This document shows, piece after piece, positions 59,330 to 64,000 of a stretch of 64,000 bases of DNA (positions within the stretch are counted from its first letter, which is position 1; every line of letters begins with the position of its first letter). Source of the stretch: Streptomyces sp. NBC_00582. GTDB lineage: Bacteria; Actinomycetota; Actinomycetes; Streptomycetales; Streptomycetaceae. The notes beneath the pieces are model-generated. The model saw only the letters and a program-made list of their open reading frames with translations. It did not search any database and had not been told where the DNA came from. The stretch spans positions 8,990,001 through 9,054,000 of the forward strand of contig NZ_CP107772.1 of assembly GCF_036345155.1 (NCBI RefSeq), written 5' to 3'. The position numbers and the translations under genes are program-made.

Positions 59330-60847
59330 CTACTCGACCTTGACCCAGTCGAGCGTGCGCTCCACCGCCCGCTTCCAGCCGTCGTAGCCCTCCGCGCGCT
59401 GCTCCTCGGACCACTGCGGCTCCCAGCGCTTGGACTCCTGCCAGTGGGTGCGCAGTTCGTCCTGGCTCTGCCAGAAGCCGGTGGCCAGGCCCGCCGCGTA
59501 GGCGGCACCGAGCGCGGTGGTCTCGGCGACGACCGGACGGCTCACCGGCACGCCGAGCACATCGGCCTGGATCTGCATGCACAGATCGTTCGCGGTGATC
59601 CCGCCGTCCACCTTCAGGACGTCGAGATGGACCCCGGAGTCCTGCTCCATGGCCTCGACGACATCACGGCTCTGGTAGCAGATGGCCTCCAGGGTCGCCC
59701 GCGCCAGATGCTCGTTGGTGTTGTACCGGGCGAGCCCGACGATCGCGCCGCGGGCGTCGGAACGCCAGTACGGGGCGAACAGACCGGAGAACGCCGGGAC
59801 GAAGTAGCAGCCGCCGTTGTCCGCGACGCCGCGGGCCAGCGTCTCGCTCTCGGGCGCACTGGCGATGATCTTCAACTGGTCGCGCAGCCACTGCACCGCG
59901 GACCCGGTCACCGCGATCGAGCCCTCCAGGGCGTAGATCGCCGGGCTGTCCTGGAACTGGTAGGCCACGGTGGTGAGCAGCCCGTTCTGGGAACGCACCA
60001 GTTCCGTACCGGTGTTGAGCACCAGGAAGTTGCCGGTGCCGTAGGTGTTCTTCGCCTCGCCCGGCGCGTAGCAGACCTGGCCGACGGTGGCCGCCTGCTG
60101 GTCGCCGAGCACGCCGGCGATGGGAATGGCCTCGCGCAGCGGCCGGGAGGTCCGGGTGGTCCCGTACGCCTCCGCGTGCGAGGAGGGGTTGATCTTCGGC
60201 AGCATCGACCGCGGAATGTTGAAGAACCCCAGCAACTCGTCGTCCCAGTCGAGGGTTTCGAGATCCATCAGCATGGTGCGGCTGGCGTTGGTCACATCGG
60301 TGGCGTGGATGCCGCCGTCGGGACCGCCGGTCAGGTTCCACAGGACCCAGGCGTCGGTGTTGCCGAAGACCGCGTGGCCCTGCTCGGCCGCCTCACGGAC
60401 GCCGTCGACGTTCTCCAGGATCCACTGGATCTTCCCGCCGGAGAAGTACGTCGCCGGCGGCAGCCCCGCCTTGCGGCGGATGACGTCGCCCTTGCCCTCG
60501 CGTTCCAGGGCGGCGGCGATGGAGTCGGTGCGGGTGTCCTGCCAGACGATGGCGTTGTAGTACGGCCGGCCGTTGCGCGGGTCCCACACCACGGTGGTCT
60601 CGCGCTGGTTGGTGATGCCGATCGCCGTCAGGTCGGTGGGGGACAGGTTCCCGTGCCGCAGGGCGTTCTGGATCACGGAGTTGGTGCGCTCCCAGATCTC
60701 CACCGGGTCGTGCTCGACCCATCCCGCCTTGGGGAGGATCTGCTCGTGTTCCAGCTGGTGCTTCGCCACCTCGTTGCCGCTGTGGTCGAAGATCATGAAA
60801 CGGGAACTGGTGGTGCCTTGGTCCACCGCTCCCACGAAGTCCGCCAT
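59330..60847 (-). CDS. glpK: Glycerol kinase
   Basis: This 505-residue protein starts at ATG 60847, 28 bases after glpF. FGGY-kinase signatures are clear: [20 protein letters not shown] (phosphate loop), [21 protein letters not shown]-like [13 protein letters not shown], the [20 protein letters not shown] segment and the C-terminal [20 protein letters not shown]. It phosphorylates glycerol entering through GlpF. No glpD or gylR-type regulator is adjacent, unlike the classic gyl operon, so this may be a second glycerol uptake unit. Confidence 0.97.
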   Translation of the reverse strand: MADFVGAVDQGTTSSRFMIFDHSGNEVAKHQLEHEQILPKAGWVEHDPVEIWERTNSVIQNALRHGNLSPTDLTAIGITNQRETTVVWDPRNGRPYYNAIVWQDTRTDSIAAALEREGKGDVIRRKAGLPPATYFSGGKIQWILENVDGVREAAEQGHAVFGNTDAWVLWNLTGGPDGGIHATDVTNASRTMLMDLETLDWDDELLGFFNIPRSMLPKINPSSHAEAYGTTRTSRPLREAIPIAGVLGDQQAATVGQVCYAPGEAKNTYGTGNFLVLNTGTELVRSQNGLLTTVAYQFQDSPAIYALEGSIAVTGSAVQWLRDQLKIIASAPESETLARGVADNGGCYFVPAFSGLFAPYWRSDARGAIVGLARYNTNEHLARATLEAICYQSRDVVEAMEQDSGVHLDVLKVDGGITANDLCMQIQADVLGVPVSRPVVAETTALGAAYAAGLATGFWQSQDELRTHWQESKRWEPQWSEEQRAEGYDGWKRAVERTLDWVKVE

Positions 60848-60875
60848 GGGGATGCCGCCTCTTTCGTCGGGGGTG

Positions 60876-61721
60876 TCAGTCCTCGGGAGCCGGTACGCGA
60901 CCGGGAGGCTCGGGCTCCGCCGTGGGCAGGAACCGGCCGATGAAGAACTTGTAGAGGAAGGCGCCGAGCAGTCCGCCGATCAGTGGACCGACGATCGGCA
61001 CCCAGAAGTACAAGTTGTCGTACTGATCTCTCCAGGCTGTGCCGTACCCCGTGATGAAACTCGCGAGTCTGGGGCCGAAGTCACGTGCCGGGTTGATCGC
61101 GTATCCCGCGTTGGTGCCCCACGCCATGCCGATCGCCACGACGATCAGGCCGACGATGAACGGGGCCAGATTCGCCTGGGGCGGGTTGTTCAGCAGGTCC
61201 GTGACGGCCAGGATCAGCAGCAGCAGAATGGCGGTGCCGATGACCTGGTCGCGGAACGCGCCCCACTCGTGGACCGGCAGATTGGGGTTGCCGTTGGCCG
61301 GGAGAGTGGAGAACACGCCCTGGGACTTGATGGTGTGGCCCGGGTCGTACTTCCCCAGTGCCTCGGTGTAGTTCCAGCGCACGATGAGGGCCGCGACGAA
61401 GGCACCGAGGAACTGGGCCACGATGTAGGGCCCCACCTTCTTCCACGGGAACCCCTTGAACGTCGCCAGGGCGACCGTCACCGCGGGGTTGAGGTGCGCG
61501 CCGCTCAGGCGTCCCGCGACGTAGACGCCGAGGGTGACGCCGAGACCCCAGGCCCAGGCGATGCTGTCGTGGTTGCCCAGCCCGCCCGGGGGTGTCGTCA
61601 GTCCTCCGCCGGCCACGACCTGGGCCACCACGCCACAGCCGAAGAGGATCAGAACCATGGTTCCGGCGAATTCGGCCGACACTTCGCCGACCAGCACCGA
61701 TCTTTTCAGCCGCTCAGCCAT
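60876..61721 (-). CDS. glpF: Glycerol uptake facilitator (aquaglyceroporin)
   Basis: This 281-residue protein starts at ATG 61721. It is a six-helix MIP-family channel with both NPA half-helices: [20 protein letters not shown] and [20 protein letters not shown]. The Asp after the second NPAR (ARDFGPR) is the marker of glycerol-conducting members, as opposed to water-only channels. It is co-transcribed with glpK. A 203-base region separates it from the divergent peptidoglycan-binding gene. Confidence 0.95.
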   Translation of the reverse strand: MAERLKRSVLVGEVSAEFAGTMVLILFGCGVVAQVVAGGGLTTPPGGLGNHDSIAWAWGLGVTLGVYVAGRLSGAHLNPAVTVALATFKGFPWKKVGPYIVAQFLGAFVAALIVRWNYTEALGKYDPGHTIKSQGVFSTLPANGNPNLPVHEWGAFRDQVIGTAILLLLILAVTDLLNNPPQANLAPFIVGLIVVAIGMAWGTNAGYAINPARDFGPRLASFITGYGTAWRDQYDNLYFWVPIVGPLIGGLLGAFLYKFFIGRFLPTAEPEPPGRVPAPED

Positions 61722-61924
61722 AGCAGCTCGATTCCCGCCGGCCTCAGGACCGGCCGTAGATTGCCCCGAGTCCTCACGGGATCAGAATAGGACGATCAAG
61801 CCCTTACCGCACATACAGAATATTTATCTGCGCGGGTCCGGGTGGCTGCTTCCCGGCGGTCTGCCGGGGATTCGGTGGAGAAAGTTTGGTTGAATTCTGT
61901 AGTTCGCAGGGAGAGGAACGGCGC

Positions 61925-62863
61925 GTGAGTGAACCGACTGGTCTGGCCTGCCCGGAATGCGGTGTCCCCAGGGCGGCGGACGGCGGTCCGGCCTGCTCCT
62001 GCGCCCGCCGCGCGGCCGACGCCCACCTGGAGACCCGCGCGGCGGAGGCGGCGGCCGCGGAGGACTTCGACCCCCTGCGCATCCGCCCCTTCGCGGAACC
62101 GGCGGTCACGACGGAGGACACCGGGAACTTAGCCACCCGGCCGGTCACCGGAGCCACGGGCGCACCGGTGCCGTGGTCCCCGGAGGAACGGCCTGAGGAG
62201 GCCGCGGAAGGGGCCCAGGAAGGGGCCGAGGGGGCGGGAGGGGCTGGAGAAGCCGAGGGGTCCCCAGTGACCGGTGGCCGCCGACGGCCCCGGCGGCTCG
62301 TCCAGCTCACCGGGGTCGGAGCGGCCGCCGCGGTGCTGGTGACGGGAGGTGCCGTCGCCGCGCTGTTCAGCTACCAGAGCCCCTCGAGGGGCAGCGCGGG
62401 CCCCGAGGACATACGGGCCAGCGTGCCGGCCGGGGCCACCGGGACCGGCACCGCCGCCACCGGCCCGACGGCCTCGGCGTCCCCGACGCCGACCTCCGCG
62501 AGCCCGACCCCGTCACAGAGCGCCACCCCCACCGAGAGCGCCGCGACCTCCACGGAATCCGCCGAGCCGACCGCGTCCCCGACCGGCACCGGAGCCACCT
62601 CCACCGCGGCCCCCGCTCCCAGCCCCACCGGCGGACCGTCCCCGGTGCTCCGCCCCGGCGACCGCGGCCCCGAGGTCACCGAACTCCAACTCCGCCTGCA
62701 GCAGGCAGGGTTCTACAGCGGAGACGCCGACGGCGAGTACGGCAGCGCCGTCGAGGCCGCCGTCCGCAACTACCAGCTCGCCCGGCTCGTCCTCACGGAC
62801 GAGTCGGGCGTCTACGCGACGGCGACCCGGGCCGCCCTGGAGTCCGAGACCTCGGAGCCCTGA
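61925..62863 (+). CDS. Membrane protein with zinc ribbon and peptidoglycan-binding domain
   Basis: This 312-residue protein is read from GTG 61925 with GGGAGAGGAA upstream. Residues 7-25 form a cytoplasmic Cys cluster (CPECGVPRAADGGPACSC; C-x2-C-x11-C-x-C), a probable zinc ribbon. A charged linker follows, then one membrane helix (LTGVGAAAAVLVTGGAVAAL) and a Ser/Thr/Pro-rich stalk of about 90 residues. The C-terminal PG-binding domain reads LRPGDRGPEVTELQLRLQQA through AVRNYQ. The layout links the cytoplasm to the wall. Function is unknown beyond wall binding. Confidence 0.82.
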   Translation: MSEPTGLACPECGVPRAADGGPACSCARRAADAHLETRAAEAAAAEDFDPLRIRPFAEPAVTTEDTGNLATRPVTGATGAPVPWSPEERPEEAAEGAQEGAEGAGGAGEAEGSPVTGGRRRPRRLVQLTGVGAAAAVLVTGGAVAALFSYQSPSRGSAGPEDIRASVPAGATGTGTAATGPTASASPTPTSASPTPSQSATPTESAATSTESAEPTASPTGTGATSTAAPAPSPTGGPSPVLRPGDRGPEVTELQLRLQQAGFYSGDADGEYGSAVEAAVRNYQLARLVLTDESGVYATATRAALESETSEP

Positions 62864-62869
62864 GCCGGG

Positions 62870-63202
62870 CTATGCGCCCGAGGGCGCCGGCAGGGAGACA
62901 CCGAGGGCCACCGGGGTGCCGAAGTTCGGGGTGCCGTCCGCGTTCCGGGTGAGCTTCAGCGCCCGGGTCGTGCGGTTCATGTCGCAGCCGCCGCCCGCCG
63001 AGGAGTTGGCGTGGTACACCATCCAGTCCTCGGTCCCGTCGGGCGACTTGAAGAAGCCGTTGTGGCCCGGGCCGTACACCCCGTTGGCGTCGGACCGCTG
63101 GAAGACCGGGTTCGGCGACTTGACCCAGGACGAGGAGCTGAGCGGATCGCCCCCGTTGCAGGTGAGCATGCCGAGTTTGCAGTCGGGTGTGGAGCAATGG
63201 AG
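62870..63202 (-). pseudogene. GH43 arabinanase/arabinofuranosidase, C-terminal remnant
   Basis: Reading leftward from about 63202, HCSTPDCKLGMLTCNGGDPL runs into SSWVKSPNPVFQRSDANGVY, GPGHNGFFKSPDG and VYHANSSAGGGCDMNRTTRA. This is the end of the GH43 five-bladed propeller (GPGHNGFF, WxVYHA, R-T-x-R patterns). Some 200 N-terminal residues with the catalytic Asp and Glu are missing. It stops where the opposite-strand GH127 fragment begins. Confidence 0.88.
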
Positions 63203-64000
63203 CGGACCCCGTTCAACGTCGTCGCCACCTCACCGGCCGAGGACGGCCGGGCCTTCTTCTACGCCAACACCCTGCACCGCCGCCGCCGGGGCACCGTGCC
63301 GCCGGTGGACGCCGAGAGCCCGCGCGCAGATTCCGGCCTGCGCGCGCCTGGTTCGCGGTGTCGTGCCGTCCGGCCAACGTGGCCCGCACCCTGGCCGCGC
63401 TCCCCGCCTACCTGGCCACGGAGGACGACCACGGCCCCCAGCTCCACCAGTACGCCGACGCGGAGATCTCCACCGCCGGCATCGGGCTGACCATGCGCAC
63501 CGACTACCCGACGGACGGACGCGTGACCGTACGGATCGACCGGTCCCCGGAACCGCCCGTGGACCCTGCCGCTGCGCGTGCCCGAGTGGGCGGACGGCGG
63601 CACGGCCCGGCTGGTCGACCCGGACGGCGTCCGCCGTACCGCCCGGCGGGGCACGGCCACGGTCACCCGTGTCTTCCGCGCCGGCGACGAGGTCCCTCTC
63701 GAACTGCCCGTCGCGCCCCGCTGGACCGAGGCCGACCCGCGCGTAGACGCCGTACGCGGCACGGTCGCCGTGCAGCGCGGGCCGCTCGTGTACTGCGCCG
63801 AGTCCGTGGACCTCCCGGACGGCCGGGAGACCGACGCGATCCGCGTGGACACCTCCGCCGCGCCGCGGAACGGCCCCGACGGCACCGTGGTCGCGCCCGG
63901 GGAACTCACCGCACCCGACGCACGGGCCTGGCCGTACCGACCGCTCGACCGGACCCCCTCGTCCGCCGCCGCCGCCGACCGCACCGGCATCGTTCTCGTG
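63190..64000 (+). pseudogene. GH127 beta-L-arabinofuranosidase, C-terminal part with two frameshifts
   Basis: It starts in mid-domain with ERTPFNVVATSPAEDGRAFF and YANTLHRR. The frame slips by one base near 63351, and the region that should contain the catalytic CCPPN motif reads WFAVSCRPANVARTL, so one of the paired cysteines is Arg. A second slip near 63562 leads to PLRVPEWADGGTARLVDPDG, then RGPLVYCAESVDLPDG. The frame is open to the window edge. Loss of the N-terminal half, two frameshifts and an altered active site make it non-functional. Confidence 0.87.

Overview
The window looks like chromosomal DNA of a Streptomyces or a very close relative. It is extremely GC-rich with GC-biased third codon positions, and it uses many GTG starts and ATGA/GTGA stop-start overlaps. 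It encodes an SsgA-like sporulation protein, Tat-exported enzymes, SpoIIE-type phosphatase signalling and a rifampicin monooxygenase preceded by a rifamycin-associated element. I see no rRNA, tRNA, CRISPR array, insertion sequence or integrase.

Layout. 1-8.1 kb: the end of an acyl-CoA dehydrogenase pair, secreted phosphodiesterase-type proteins, a scar joining two half genes (ABC permease and LuxR regulator), a methyltransferase-Nudix fusion, a flavin disulfide oxidoreductase and an AhpD-like protein. 8.1-15.7 kb: a stress-signalling block with an RsbW-like ATPase, a soluble hybrid kinase carrying six 276-bp HAMP-type repeats, and an ANTAR-GAF-PAS-PP2C phosphatase. 15.8-25.9 kb: an eight-gene minus-strand operon (glyA-soxB-soxD-soxA-soxG-sdaA-purU-folD) with a divergent GntR/FCD regulator and a pair of near-identical operators. 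Sarcosine would become glycine plus a C1 unit, then serine, then pyruvate, while FolD and PurU drain spare C1-folate to formate.

26-37 kb: a TetR regulator, a decayed P450 and transporter, a DinB-like protein, an FAH fragment, an EF-hand protein, a secreted phosphatase-MFS-TolB-like operon, a PL7-like secreted protein, an SsgA-like protein and a decayed amidohydrolase. 37-46 kb: a leaderless MarR gene with a pirin gene, an orphan MmyB-type sensor domain, an AfsQ1/Q2-like regulator-kinase-lipoprotein operon with promoter motifs, a DUF3152 protein and a LacI regulator. 46-57 kb: a LysR/EamA pair, a phosphotransferase-like protein, rox, the methylmalonyl-CoA mutase operon (mutA-mutB-meaB), a GT-C membrane protein and a polysaccharide deacetylase. 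57-64 kb: a multicopper oxidase, glpF-glpK, a peptidoglycan-binding membrane protein, and a scar joining GH43 and GH127 fragments at the right edge.

The most distinctive feature is decay by internal deletion. In three places two genes pointing away from each other have both lost their 5' portions and are joined head to head (about 4.59, 26.97 and 63.2 kb). The strongest regulatory finds are the rifamycin-associated element upstream of rox, the duplicated 16-bp operator of the sarcosine operon, and three AfsQ1-type motifs between the two-component operon and the DUF3152 gene.
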